This document shows positions 1 through 8,709 of a stretch of DNA of 38,162 nucleotides, piece after piece. The notes beneath the pieces were generated by a model that made no database searches, had not been told where the DNA came from, and saw only the letters and a list, made by a program, of their open reading frames with translations. The position numbers and the translations under genes were made by a program. The DNA is from Alphaproteobacteria bacterium (GTDB taxonomy: Bacteria; Pseudomonadota; Alphaproteobacteria; Thalassobaculales; Thalassobaculaceae). The DNA is taken from positions 1 through 38,162 of the forward strand of contig JANSYC010000036.1 in the NCBI GenBank assembly GCA_024742605.1, read 5' to 3'. The first letter of the stretch is position 1; every line of letters starts with the position of its first letter.

Positions 1-452
1 CGATCAAGAGCGTGAATGCGCTCAGCCATTACACCGACTGGACGATCGGGCACGTGCATTCGGGCGCCCTCGGATGGGTCGGGATGATTTCCTTTGGAGC
101 CATGTACTTCCTGGTGCCCAAGCTGTGGGGCCGTGCGCGGCTTTACTCGCTGCGGATGGTGAACTGGCACTTCTGGCTGGCGACCGTCGGAATCGCCATC
201 TACGCGGCTGTCATGTGGGTATCCGGCATCATGCAGGGCCTGATGTGGCGTGAATACGATGCCGAGGGTTTCCTGGTCTATTCGTTCGCCGAAACTGTGG
301 CCGCGATGCATCCGTTCTACGCGATGCGCACCGTAGGAGGCCTGCTCTATCTCGCGGGTGGTCTGGTGATGGTCTTCAACATCTGGATGACGATCCGTGG
401 TCACGAGAGGCAGGAACGGCCGCTCGACACGTTTGTCACGCAACCGGCCTGA
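1..452 (+). CDS. ccoN: cbb3-type cytochrome c oxidase subunit I, 3' part
   Basis: This is the C-terminal part of CcoN, the haem-copper catalytic subunit of the cbb3 oxidase, which reduces oxygen at low concentration and pumps protons in the inner membrane. The frame is open at the window edge from base 3, and 149 codons remain. The fragment starts just before HVHSGALGW. In the family the two histidines of HVH (bases 51-59) are axial ligands of high-spin haem b3 and low-spin haem b. At least two further hydrophobic helices follow, and the end of the protein is intact. A GAGGAGGG ribosome site sits directly after the stop and serves ccoO. The 5' part and the operon promoter lie outside the window, so an FNR/Anr site cannot be judged. 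Confidence 0.95.
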   Translation, partial: IKSVNALSHYTDWTIGHVHSGALGWVGMISFGAMYFLVPKLWGRARLYSLRMVNWHFWLATVGIAIYAAVMWVSGIMQGLMWREYDAEGFLVYSFAETVAAMHPFYAMRTVGGLLYLAGGLVMVFNIWMTIRGHERQERPLDTFVTQPA

Positions 453-465
453 GGAGGGCTGAGCC

Positions 466-1197
466 ATGTCATTTCTTGATCGGCACAGCCGGATCGAAAC
501 CAACGCGACCTTGCTCCTGGTTCTGTCGCTTGTGGTTGTCGCGATCGGCGGCATCGTCGAGATCGCCCCGCTGTTCTACCTGAAGAACACGATCGAGAAG
601 GTCGAGGGGATGCGTCCTTATTCGCCGCTCGAACTCAAGGGTCGGGAGATCTATCAGCGCGAAGGCTGCTATGTCTGCCACAGCCAGATGATCCGGCCCT
701 TCCGGGACGAGGTGGAGCGCTACGGCCACTACTCGTTGGCAGCGGAGAGCATGTACGACCATCCGTTTCAGTGGGGCTCCAAACGAACCGGCCCGGATCT
801 GGCCCGGATTGGTGACCGCTACTCGAACGACTGGCATGTCCAGCATCTGATCGAACCGCGCTCGATGGTTCCGGAATCGATCATGCCCAGCTACAGCTTT
901 CTCCTCGAGTCCAAGCTCGACACCGGATATCTGGAGCAGCATCTGCAGGCCAATCAGATGGTCGGCGTGCCCTACACAGAGGAGATGGTGGAGAGTGCCA
1001 CCGCCGATCTTCTGGCGCAGGCCGATCCCGAGGCCGATTGGGACGGGCTGCTTGCCCGCTACCCGAAGGCCAAAGTGGGCGATTTTGATGGCCAGCCGGA
1101 CCGTCTGACCGAGATGGACGCCCTGATCGCCTACCTGCAGATGCTCGGGACGCTGGTCGATTTCAGCGTCTACGAAGCCGACGCCAACTTCCGGTAA
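466..1197 (+). CDS. ccoO: cbb3-type cytochrome c oxidase subunit II (mono-haem)
   Basis: CcoO is the membrane-anchored mono-haem c subunit that passes electrons from CcoP to the CcoN active site. The 243-residue protein has one N-terminal membrane anchor (about residues 14-37) followed by a periplasmic cytochrome c domain. The haem site is CYVCH at residues 68-72, followed by QMIRPF and by a GPDLARIG segment typical of the family. A methionine in the SIMPSY region is the probable distal haem ligand. The ATG at 466 follows a strong GAGGAGGG site and lies 13 bases after the ccoN stop, so the genes are surely cotranscribed. The length is normal for the family and nothing is missing. Confidence 0.97.
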   Translation: MSFLDRHSRIETNATLLLVLSLVVVAIGGIVEIAPLFYLKNTIEKVEGMRPYSPLELKGREIYQREGCYVCHSQMIRPFRDEVERYGHYSLAAESMYDHPFQWGSKRTGPDLARIGDRYSNDWHVQHLIEPRSMVPESIMPSYSFLLESKLDTGYLEQHLQANQMVGVPYTEEMVESATADLLAQADPEADWDGLLARYPKAKVGDFDGQPDRLTEMDALIAYLQMLGTLVDFSVYEADANFR

Positions 1198-1207
1198 GGG
1201 GATTCCG

Positions 1208-1357
1208 ATGGATTACGACAGCCTGCGCCACGCCGCCGACAGTTGGGGGCTTCTCTACCTGTTTGGCATTTTCGTTTTGGCGGTCCTGATCGCCTTCCGA
1301 CCCGGCAGCCGGCGCAAAGCCGACGAAGCCGCGCGGATTCCGTTGAAGGAGGATTGA
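1208..1357 (+). CDS. ccoQ: cbb3-type oxidase small subunit CcoQ/FixQ
   Basis: A 49-residue protein in the exact place where ccoQ lies in ccoNOQP operons, 10 bases after ccoO and one base before ccoP. It starts MDYDSLRHAADSWGLLYLF, has a single membrane helix (about residues 13-30), and ends with a basic then acidic tail that finishes KED. CcoQ-family proteins are single-span subunits of about 50-70 residues that stabilise the oxidase, in particular CcoP binding. No catalytic or haem motif is expected and none is seen. It is short enough to be dropped by many gene callers. The call rests on size, topology and position rather than on a strong sequence motif. Confidence 0.9.
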   Translation: MDYDSLRHAADSWGLLYLFGIFVLAVLIAFRPGSRRKADEAARIPLKED

Positions 1358-1358
1358 G

Positions 1359-2231
1359 ATGGCGGAGAAAAAGGACATCGATCCCGTCAGCCAGGTGGAG
1401 ACCACCGGCCATGAATGGGACGGCATCAAGGAGCTTAACAATCCCTTGCCGAAATGGTGGCTCTACACTTTCTACGCCTGCATCGCCTTCGCAGCGGCCT
1501 ATTCCGTGTATTACCCGGCCATACCGCTGATCGAAGGGGCGACCACTGGTATTGGTGGATACTCGAGCCGGGCCGAGCTGCAGGCGGAACTCACCGAACT
1601 CAGCGCATCGCGCAGCGGGCTCGTCGAGAGAATCGCCTCTCTGGAGGTCTCCGAGATCCAGAAGGACGGCGAGCTGCGCCGGTTTGCGATTGCTGGGGGC
1701 GAGTCGGCCTTCAAGGTCTACTGTTCGCAATGCCACGGTTCCGGGGCGCAAGGGGCTCCTGGCTATCCGAACCTGAACGACGATGCCTGGATCTGGGGCG
1801 GGTCGACCGAACAGATCCGCGCGACCATCGCCCATGGGGTGCGCTACGAGGACGATCCGGACACACGGTGGTCTGAAATGCCGGCCTTCGGGCGGGACGG
1901 CCTGCTGAGCCGGGATCAGATCGTCGCGGTCACGCAATACGTCCTCAGCCTGTCGGACGGTGCGACCGACCCGACGGTGGTCGAGGACGGGGCCACAGTC
2001 TACGCCGAGAACTGCGCCGCCTGCCATGGCAACCGGGCTCTGGGCGATCGGCAGATCGGCGCGCCCAATCTGCGGGACGCGATCTGGCTTTACGGCGGCG
2101 GCGCGGACGATATCTACGCCCAGATCCAGCAGCCGAAGCACGGGGTGATGCCCGGGTGGCAGTCGCGTCTCGGAGATGTGACGGTCAAGCAGCTGACGCT
2201 TTACATTCACTCGCTCGGCGGAGGGGAGTAG
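1359..2231 (+). CDS. ccoP: cbb3-type cytochrome c oxidase subunit III (di-haem)
   Basis: CcoP is the di-haem c subunit that receives electrons from soluble or membrane-bound cytochrome c and hands them to CcoO. The 290-residue protein has a short cytosolic N-terminus with an HEWDGIKELNNPLPKWW segment typical of CcoP. One membrane anchor follows (about residues 32-50), then two periplasmic cytochrome c domains with haem sites CSQCH (122-126) and CAACH (219-223). Methionines in the WSEMPAFG and GVMPGW segments are the likely sixth ligands. The ATG at 1359 follows the ccoQ stop by one base, and AAGGAGGAT at the end of ccoQ supplies the ribosome site. The length and both haem motifs are normal. 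Confidence 0.97.
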   Translation: MAEKKDIDPVSQVETTGHEWDGIKELNNPLPKWWLYTFYACIAFAAAYSVYYPAIPLIEGATTGIGGYSSRAELQAELTELSASRSGLVERIASLEVSEIQKDGELRRFAIAGGESAFKVYCSQCHGSGAQGAPGYPNLNDDAWIWGGSTEQIRATIAHGVRYEDDPDTRWSEMPAFGRDGLLSRDQIVAVTQYVLSLSDGATDPTVVEDGATVYAENCAACHGNRALGDRQIGAPNLRDAIWLYGGGADDIYAQIQQPKHGVMPGWQSRLGDVTVKQLTLYIHSLGGGE

Positions 2232-2237
2232 TCCGTC

Positions 2238-3809
2238 ATGAGCCCATCGGACGCGGTGCGAGAGGGGAGCCCGGATCTGCCGGAGCAGTTGGATGTCGAG
2301 GCGATCAATCGCCGGGATCGGCAACAGCCGCTTTACGCATCGCGCAAGAAGATCCATCCGAAACGCGCGGAGGGAACCTTTCGCCGGCTCAAATGGCTGG
2401 TGATGGCGATCACCCTGGGGATCTACTATCTGACGCCGTGGATCCGATGGGACAGAGGCGAGTTCGCGCCCGACCAGGCGGTGCTGATCGACCTGTATAA
2501 CCGGCGGTTCTACTTCTTCTTCATCGAGATCTGGCCGCAGGAATTCTATTACGTGGCCGGGCTTCTGGTGATGGCGGCGGTGGGGCTGTTCCTCGTCACC
2601 TCGTCGGTCGGCCGCGCCTGGTGCGGCTATACCTGCCCGCAGACGGTCTGGGTCGATCTGTTCCTGGTGGTGGAACGGTTTGTCGAGGGCGATCGCAACC
2701 GGCGGATCAAGCTGGATGCCGAGCAGATGAGCGCCTCCAAGCTGGGCAAACGTTCGCTCAAGCATGGGATCTGGCTTCTGATCGCTCTGTCCACCGGCGG
2801 TGCCTGGATCTTCTATTTCGCCGATGCGCCCACGCTGATGCAGGACGTGGTGACCGGTCAGGCGCCAGGCATCGCCTATATGACGATTGGGGTTCTGACC
2901 CTGACCACCTACGTCTTCGGCGGTCTGATGCGGGAGCAGGTCTGCACCTATATGTGCCCTTGGCCACGGATCCAGGCGGCGATGCTTGACGAGCATTCGC
3001 TGACGGTGACCTACAATGCTTGGCGCGGAGAACCGCGCTCGCGTCACATCAAGAAGCTGACCCGAGAGGACGCACAGGCCGGCGATTGCATCGACTGCAA
3101 CGCCTGCGTCGCGGTCTGCCCGATGGGCATCGACATCCGCGACGGCCAGCAACTGGAATGCATCACCTGCGCGCTGTGCATTGATGCTTGCGATCAGGTG
3201 ATGACCAAGGTCGACCGGCCGCGCGGGCTGATCTCCTACACGACCCTCCAGGACTATGCCGAAAACATGGCGCTCGCCTCGCGATCGGACGGGGCGATCG
3301 ATCCGTCGAAGGTCCGGGAACCGGAGACGGCGCAGAAGGTCAGAAAGACCACGCTGCGGTCGATCCTGCGACCGCGCACCATGATCTACTTCGCGATCTG
3401 GGCGCTCATCGGCGTGCTGATGGCCGTCTCTGTGTCGACCCGTGGACGCTTGGAGCTGAACGTCCTGCACGAGCGCAACCCGCTCTATGTGACCCTTTCG
3501 GACGGGCGCGTGCGCAACGGCTACACCGTCAAGATCCTCAACATGATGCCGGAGCCGCGCCGGATCCGGTTGTCGATCGAGGGGCTGCCGGGCGGGGTGA
3601 TGACCCTGCCGTCAGCTAAGGATCTGCCGGCGACGGTCCTGACTTTCGACGTTGAGCCGGACCGGTTGTTTTCGCAATCTCTCTTCGTGGTCGCCCATCC
3701 CCGGGATCTGGACAGTGCCCAGACCGAATTCACCCTTACGATCCAGGACGCCAACGGCTCGGAGACCGACAGCTACGAGGCCAACTTCGAAAAAGGGGAC
3801 GAGAAATGA
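2238..3809 (+). CDS. ccoG: cbb3 oxidase accessory protein CcoG (FixG/RdxA-type ferredoxin)
   Basis: CcoG is a polytopic membrane iron-sulfur protein that in studied bacteria reduces Cu(II) to Cu(I) for oxidase copper-site assembly. This 523-residue copy has membrane segments near residues 51-69, 95-118 and 170-235. A CGYTC pair sits at 129-133. Two 4Fe-4S ferredoxin motifs follow, with cysteines 284, 287, 290, 294 and 308, 311, 314, 318. A late membrane helix (about 377-397) precedes a periplasmic Ig-like domain (FixG_C type). It begins 6 bases after ccoP and ends in a 4-base ATGA overlap with ccoH, so the assembly genes continue the oxidase operon. All cluster cysteines are present. Confidence 0.97.
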   Translation: MSPSDAVREGSPDLPEQLDVEAINRRDRQQPLYASRKKIHPKRAEGTFRRLKWLVMAITLGIYYLTPWIRWDRGEFAPDQAVLIDLYNRRFYFFFIEIWPQEFYYVAGLLVMAAVGLFLVTSSVGRAWCGYTCPQTVWVDLFLVVERFVEGDRNRRIKLDAEQMSASKLGKRSLKHGIWLLIALSTGGAWIFYFADAPTLMQDVVTGQAPGIAYMTIGVLTLTTYVFGGLMREQVCTYMCPWPRIQAAMLDEHSLTVTYNAWRGEPRSRHIKKLTREDAQAGDCIDCNACVAVCPMGIDIRDGQQLECITCALCIDACDQVMTKVDRPRGLISYTTLQDYAENMALASRSDGAIDPSKVREPETAQKVRKTTLRSILRPRTMIYFAIWALIGVLMAVSVSTRGRLELNVLHERNPLYVTLSDGRVRNGYTVKILNMMPEPRRIRLSIEGLPGGVMTLPSAKDLPATVLTFDVEPDRLFSQSLFVVAHPRDLDSAQTEFTLTIQDANGSETDSYEANFEKGDEK

Positions 3810-4303
3810 GTACCCAGTACGACCCCGACACCCGGCGGTTTACCGGTCGGCACATGCTTTTGATCATGGTTGCCTTTTTCGGTTTGATTTTGAGCGTGAA
3901 CGCGACCATGGCCTATTTCGCGATCGGGTCGTGGCCGGGTCTGGTGGTGCCGAACAGCTATATCGCCAGCCAGGGATTTAATGAAAAGCTCCGGGACGCC
4001 GCACGTCAGGCTGATCTGGGTTGGACCGGCGCGCTGACCTACCAGGAGGGTGCGGTTGTCTTCGATCTCCGCGATCACGACGGCGTCCCCGTCCGCATTT
4101 TGTCTGTCACCGCCAAATTTGGGCGCCCGTCGAGCGCCGTTCAGGATGTTCGGCTCGAACTGAATCCCGTCGCCCCCGGCGTGGCCCAACTGCGTCATGC
4201 GCTCGCGCCCGGCCAATGGTTCGCCGATATCGAGGTGCGGGCCGCCGACGGGAAGATCTGGCAGAAGCGTTGGCGCCTTCTGGTGCGGGCGGCCGGGTCA
4301 TGA
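3806..4303 (+). CDS. ccoH: cbb3 oxidase assembly protein CcoH/FixH
   Basis: A 165-residue FixH-family protein. A short cytosolic N-terminus containing RRFTGRHML, a signature-like stretch before the helix, is followed by a single membrane anchor (about residues 16-38) and a periplasmic beta-rich domain that ends KIWQKRWRLL. CcoH associates with the cbb3 complex and with the CcoI copper pump during maturation; its exact chemistry is not established. The gene overlaps ccoG by 4 bases (ATGA) and the ccoI start by 4 bases, so translation is probably coupled across all three. Nothing is unusual in length or composition. Confidence 0.93.
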   Translation: MSTQYDPDTRRFTGRHMLLIMVAFFGLILSVNATMAYFAIGSWPGLVVPNSYIASQGFNEKLRDAARQADLGWTGALTYQEGAVVFDLRDHDGVPVRILSVTAKFGRPSSAVQDVRLELNPVAPGVAQLRHALAPGQWFADIEVRAADGKIWQKRWRLLVRAAGS

Positions 4304-6576
4304 CCTGCTGCGCTGCCGGGTCCGGTCTCGACCATCCCGTGACGGCCGGAAGGCTGATGCGGGAGGAGTTCAAGGCGGCGGCCTATCGTGGGCCGGACGA
4401 CGGTCTGTGGTCGCGGCTCTCCGTGCCGGGCATCCATTGCGGCGGCTGCATCCAGGCGATTGAGCGCGCCCTCGGGCGGCTGGAGTCCGTTGCGGCTGTA
4501 CGGGTCAATCTGGCCCAACGTTCGGTCACGCTGCGCTGGGCGCAAGATCGGGTGGAACCGGAACCGGTTCTCGAGGAGCTGGCCCGGTTGGGCTTCACTG
4601 CTCGAATCGCCGATGGTGGAGATGCGGGGGCCGGCCGGGACCCGGTGCTGTTCCGCCTCCTGACCTCATTGGCGGTGGCCGGGTTCGCGGCCGCCAACAT
4701 CATGCTGCTGTCGGTGTCGATCTGGTCGGGCGCGGACGGAGCCACCCGCGACATGTTCCACTGGATCTCCGCCTTGATCGCGCTTCCTGCCATTGCCTAT
4801 GCGGGCCGTCCGTTCTTCGAGCCCGCCTGTGCCGCTCTCAGATCCGGGCACCTGAATATGGATGTGCCGATCTCGCTTGCGGTGATTCTGGCGGTAGGCA
4901 TGTCGGTATTCGAAACATGGAACGGCGGCGCGCATGCCTATTTCGACGCGGCGACCACTCTGGTGTTCTTCCTACTGATAGGCCGCACCCTGGACCATCT
5001 GATGCGAGCCCGGGCGCGGGGGGCGGTCGACGCACTGTCGCGGCTGGTGCCGCGCGGCGCCGCGCGGGTCGACAAGAGCGGCGAACGCACATGGATTGCT
5101 CTGTCCGATATCTTGCCCGGATCGCGCCTGGAGGTGCTGGCGGGCGAGCGGGTCCCGGTCGACGGCGTCGTCGTCGCTGGGGAGGGTGCCCTGGATCTGT
5201 CGATCGTCACCGGTGAAAGCCGCCCGGTCGCGGTTGCGCCGGGACTGTCCGTAACGGCGGGTGCCATGGTCACGGGCGCGCCGTTGCTGATGGAGGCGAC
5301 CAAGACAGCCGGGGACTCGTTCGTCGAGGAAATGCGCCGGATGCTGGAGGCGGCGGAGAACACGCGGCCCCGCCTGCGTCGCCTTGCGGATCGGGCGGCG
5401 TCTATCTACGCGCCGGTTGTTCACATCGCGGCCGCGGCGACATTTGCGGGATGGATGCTGGTCGGTGCCTCCGTGCATGATGCGCTGCTGATCGGGATCG
5501 CGGTTCTGATCATCACCTGCCCCTGCGCTTTGGGGCTCGCCGTGCCGATCGTCCAGGTGATCGCCGCCGGCCGCTTGTTCCGGAAAGGGGTGATGCTGCG
5601 GGATGGTGTCGCGCTGGAGGCCCTTGCGGGAATCGATCATGTGGTGTTCGACAAAACTGGTACGCTGACATCGTCGGAGTTGTCGGTGCATCGGATGGGG
5701 AGGGGGACCCGGGATCACCTGAACCTAGCTGCGGTGCTCGCCCGCTGCAGCAACCACCCGGTGGCCCGTGCCATCGCGCGCCTGAGCCCCGTGTCCCACA
5801 TCCGGTTTGATTCGATAATTGAGACTCCCGGTCAGGGAATCGAGGGGTCTCTGGATGGCAGCGTCTACCGTTTGGGTCGGCCGGAATGGGCGTTGGCCTC
5901 CGGGGATAGCACGCAATCGGGAACGGCTTTCACGCGGGACGGATGTCTGATTGAGGTGTTCGAGAGCGCGGGCGACATGCGGCAGGGCGCGCGGGAGGCG
6001 GTCACGGTTCTCAGGCGTGCCGGTATCGGGATATCGATCCTGTCCGGGGATCATGCGGACGCGGTCGGCGCACTCGCCGCCAATCTCGGTATCGACGAGT
6101 GGCGTGCGCGGCTGACACCGGCGGACAAGGTTGCCGTGGTCCGCGCCCTACAGGATCAAGGGCGAAGGGTGCTGGTGGTCGGGGACGGGATCAACGACGC
6201 CCCGGCCCTGGCGGCGGGCGACGTGTCCATGGCACCAGGCACGGCTGCGGATGTCAGCCGCAGTGCGGCCGGGCTGGTTTTTCTGGGTGAAAGCCTGGAG
6301 GCCCTGCCGGCGGCGGTGCGGATCGCAAAGCACGCGCGCGCCCTGATTTTCCAGAACTTCGGGCTGGCGGTGCTGTACAATCTGGTCGCTGTACCCTTGG
6401 CGGCGTTGGGCTTCGCAACTCCGCTGGTTGCCGCACTCGCCATGTCGGGCTCGTCAATTCTGGTGGTGGCCAATGCGCTGCGCCTTCATGGCCTTGATCG
6501 CAGTACGATGTCGCCGCAGGTTCAGCCGGTGCGCAGTCCGGCGCGGCCGGCACGTCAAACGGAGGCATTGGGATGA
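4300..6576 (+). CDS. ccoI: Cu+-exporting P1B-type ATPase CcoI/FixI for cbb3 assembly
   Basis: This is the copper-translocating P-type ATPase that supplies copper for the CcoN CuB site. The 758-residue protein carries an N-terminal heavy-metal domain with GIHCGGC (Cys47, Cys50) and several membrane helices. Other landmarks are the actuator loop TGES (304-307), the transmembrane metal site CPC (407-409), the phosphorylation loop DKTGT starting at Asp451, and the hinge GDGIND (628-633). All P1B landmarks are intact. The frame is open further upstream to 4021, but that part lies inside ccoH. The ATG at 4300 overlaps the ccoH stop (ATGA) and leaves a normal family N-terminus. The 3' end overlaps ccoS by 4 bases. 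Confidence 0.97.
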   Translation: MTCCAAGSGLDHPVTAGRLMREEFKAAAYRGPDDGLWSRLSVPGIHCGGCIQAIERALGRLESVAAVRVNLAQRSVTLRWAQDRVEPEPVLEELARLGFTARIADGGDAGAGRDPVLFRLLTSLAVAGFAAANIMLLSVSIWSGADGATRDMFHWISALIALPAIAYAGRPFFEPACAALRSGHLNMDVPISLAVILAVGMSVFETWNGGAHAYFDAATTLVFFLLIGRTLDHLMRARARGAVDALSRLVPRGAARVDKSGERTWIALSDILPGSRLEVLAGERVPVDGVVVAGEGALDLSIVTGESRPVAVAPGLSVTAGAMVTGAPLLMEATKTAGDSFVEEMRRMLEAAENTRPRLRRLADRAASIYAPVVHIAAAATFAGWMLVGASVHDALLIGIAVLIITCPCALGLAVPIVQVIAAGRLFRKGVMLRDGVALEALAGIDHVVFDKTGTLTSSELSVHRMGRGTRDHLNLAAVLARCSNHPVARAIARLSPVSHIRFDSIIETPGQGIEGSLDGSVYRLGRPEWALASGDSTQSGTAFTRDGCLIEVFESAGDMRQGAREAVTVLRRAGIGISILSGDHADAVGALAANLGIDEWRARLTPADKVAVVRALQDQGRRVLVVGDGINDAPALAAGDVSMAPGTAADVSRSAAGLVFLGESLEALPAAVRIAKHARALIFQNFGLAVLYNLVAVPLAALGFATPLVAALAMSGSSILVVANALRLHGLDRSTMSPQVQPVRSPARPARQTEALG

Positions 6577-6734
6577 CCGGACTCGCGATTCTGATCCCGG
6601 CCGCCCTGTTCCTCGGCGTTCTTGGCCTCGCGGCCTGCATCTGGTCCCTGCGGTCGGGCCAGTATGACGATCTGGAAGGGGCGGCGGTTCGCCTGCTTTC
6701 CGATCCGGACGAGGATGAGACCCCTCGCAACTAG
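6573..6734 (+). CDS. ccoS: cbb3-type oxidase assembly protein CcoS
   Basis: A 53-residue protein that begins inside the ccoI stop (ATGA at 6573-6576). It has one membrane helix (about residues 4-24) followed by SGQYDDLEGAAVRLL, the recognisable CcoS signature, and an acidic tail (DPDEDE). CcoS is needed for cofactor (haem b and CuB) insertion into CcoN in organisms where it has been tested. It closes the ccoGHIS assembly cluster. The short length makes it easy to miss in gene calling. The overlap, the size and the QYDDLE motif make the call firm. Confidence 0.93.
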   Translation: MTGLAILIPAALFLGVLGLAACIWSLRSGQYDDLEGAAVRLLSDPDEDETPRN

Positions 6735-6779
6735 CGCACGAGTGGGGTAAGCAGCAGGCTCATTCCTGGAGCTTGTCCA

Positions 6780-7724
6780 ATGGCCGATCCCTCGAAAGCA
6801 TCCATCCCGACGATCGGTTTCCCGGCGGATATCGCGAAGGGCATCGGCTTCCTTCTGATGGCGCATCTTGCCTTCACCGGAATGGATATCGGGATGAAGG
6901 CGCTGTCGCACGATCTGCCGGTGGTGCAGATCCTGTTCGTGTTCTTTCTCGGATTCTCGGTGATCGCGCTGTTTCGCGCCCACCGGGGGGGCGGTGTCGC
7001 CGCGGCGCTCAAGACCCGTCGGATGCCGCTGCATGTGCTGCGCGCGCTGCTCCTGCCGCTCAACATCGGATGTGTGGTCATCGCCCTGAGTCACCTTCCG
7101 ATGGCGGAGACGCAGGCCCTCGGCCTGACCTTTCCACTGATGGTGACGGCGTTGTCGGCGCCCCTGCTGGGCGAGCGGGTCGGTCCGGTTCGCTGGGCGG
7201 CGGTGGCGTTGGGATTTGCCGGCGCGTTGGTGATCGTCCGGCCGGGTTTCGCGGCCTTCGACCCTGCCGTTCTGATCATCCTACTGGGCGCGTCCAGTTT
7301 CGCGCTCTACCTGATCCTGACCCGCATGCTGAGCCGGACCGAGTCCTCCGAACGGCTGATGCTGTTCACCGGGCTGATCGGGTTGGCGGTGCTGGTCGTT
7401 CCGGCGCTGATGCTCTGGGAGATGCCGGATGCGCGCGGCTGGAGACTGCTGGCGCTGGTGGCCATCGGCGGCGTGGCCGGACACAGTCTGGTGATCCTGG
7501 CGCTCGGAACGGCGCCCGCCAGCGTCCTGCAGCCTTTCAACTTCGCCCAACTTCTTTGGGCCGCAATCGCGGGCTATCTGGTGTTCGATGATGTGCCCGA
7601 CCGGTTCACCCTGATAGGAGGAGCGGTCATCATCACATCGGGATTGATCGTCTGGTATCGGGAGCGCCGTAGTGCCCCCCTGCCGCCGCCCGCGCTGGCC
7701 GAGGCGGGGTCGGCAACTTCATGA
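6780..7724 (+). CDS. EamA/DMT-family transporter (first of a tandem pair)
   Basis: A 314-residue membrane protein with about ten hydrophobic helices in two repeated halves, the layout of the drug/metabolite transporter superfamily (EamA domains). The first half ends with GERVGPVRW and the second with VPDRFTLIGGAVI, both usual EamA-type positions. Such proteins usually export amino acids, nucleosides or other metabolites; the substrate here cannot be read from sequence. The ATG at 6780 follows a weak CTGGAG site. It lies 45 bases after ccoS, so it may or may not share that transcript. The stop overlaps the start of a clear paralogue. Confidence 0.88.
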   Translation: MADPSKASIPTIGFPADIAKGIGFLLMAHLAFTGMDIGMKALSHDLPVVQILFVFFLGFSVIALFRAHRGGGVAAALKTRRMPLHVLRALLLPLNIGCVVIALSHLPMAETQALGLTFPLMVTALSAPLLGERVGPVRWAAVALGFAGALVIVRPGFAAFDPAVLIILLGASSFALYLILTRMLSRTESSERLMLFTGLIGLAVLVVPALMLWEMPDARGWRLLALVAIGGVAGHSLVILALGTAPASVLQPFNFAQLLWAAIAGYLVFDDVPDRFTLIGGAVIITSGLIVWYRERRSAPLPPPALAEAGSATS

Positions 7725-8614
7725 CGGGCGCCCAACCGATTTCAATCGCGACCAAGGGCATCTTGCTCCTGGTGATTTCGAACCTGTGCCTTGCGGGCAT
7801 GGACGCGGTCTCCAAAACCCTGATCCAAAGCTACGACGTCACCCAGATCCTGTGGGTGCGGTACATGTTCTTTGCCGGGTTTACCGCTGCCCTGGCTTGG
7901 CGCAGCCGCCGCGGCAAAGGGGGGCTTCGGGCCGCGTTCAAGGCTAAGAGACCTTGGCTGAACATGTTTCGGGCCGCCCTTCTGGTGGTGGAGATCGGGC
8001 TGTTCGTGGTCGCCTTCGGACATATGAAACTGGTCGCTGTCCATGCGATCGCGGCGATCTGTCCTTTGATGATCACGGCCCTGTCCGCGCTGGTCCTGGG
8101 CGAGAAGGTCGGCCCGCGCCGTTGGGTGGCAGTAGCTGCCGGCTTTGTCGGGATGCTGCTGATCCTGCGGCCGGGCTTCGCGGTGTTCGACCCCTGGGCC
8201 CTGCTGCCATTGGCCGGGGCCGCCTTGTTCGCCGTCTACCAGATCCTGACGAAGATCCTGGGACGGGTCGAGCAGACCGATACCATCATGCTCTATACGG
8301 GTTGGGTGGGTTTGGTGCTGACCAGCTTTCTCGGCCCGGTTTACTGGGTTGATCCGGACCCGCTGGGCTGGGGGTTGTTGGTCCTGGCGGGGCTTATGGG
8401 GGTGTCGGCGCATCTTCTGCTGATCCAGGCGCTCGCGATCGCCGAGGCCAGCGTGTTGCAGCCGTTCAACTACTCGCTCCTGGTCTGGGCCTCTATGGTC
8501 GGTTTTCTGATCTTCGGGGAGTTGCCAGACCTCTGGACAGCGGCCGGCGCGGTGATCATCGTTGGCTCCGGCCTCTATGTGTGGTGGCGGGAGAGGGTGC
8601 GGGCCGCTTCTTGA
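7721..8614 (+). CDS. EamA/DMT-family transporter (second of a tandem pair)
   Basis: A 297-residue, ten-helix EamA-type transporter whose start overlaps the stop of the preceding gene by 4 bases (ATGA). The two proteins align along their whole length. Shared blocks include an L(A/S)GMD-like start of helix 1, PLM(V/I)TALSA, LGE(R/K)VGP.RW and LRPGFA.FDP. They therefore look like a tandem duplication that has diverged. Because translation is coupled, the pair could act together, perhaps as a hetero-oligomer, or handle related substrates; this is inference. The substrate is unknown. Confidence 0.88.
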   Translation: MTGAQPISIATKGILLLVISNLCLAGMDAVSKTLIQSYDVTQILWVRYMFFAGFTAALAWRSRRGKGGLRAAFKAKRPWLNMFRAALLVVEIGLFVVAFGHMKLVAVHAIAAICPLMITALSALVLGEKVGPRRWVAVAAGFVGMLLILRPGFAVFDPWALLPLAGAALFAVYQILTKILGRVEQTDTIMLYTGWVGLVLTSFLGPVYWVDPDPLGWGLLVLAGLMGVSAHLLLIQALAIAEASVLQPFNYSLLVWASMVGFLIFGELPDLWTAAGAVIIVGSGLYVWWRERVRAAS

Positions 8615-8709
8615 GATCGCCCTGCATGACCCATTGCCCCGACACCTCCGCTGCGCTTGAATGCGGCCAGATCGACTTCAAGAAAAACCAAGCCAATCGA
8701 GGAAATGTC

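Noticed and set aside
1170-3470. Long minus-strand open frame (766 codons) opposite ccoP and ccoG
   Set aside because: It lies antisense to well-supported ccoP and ccoG, has no recognisable domain, and is the kind of frame expected in GC-rich coding DNA.
8656-8682. CTTGAA...TTCAAG inverted repeat before the alcohol dehydrogenase
   Set aside because: Only six bases per arm with a 15-base spacer; too weak to call an operator without conservation data.
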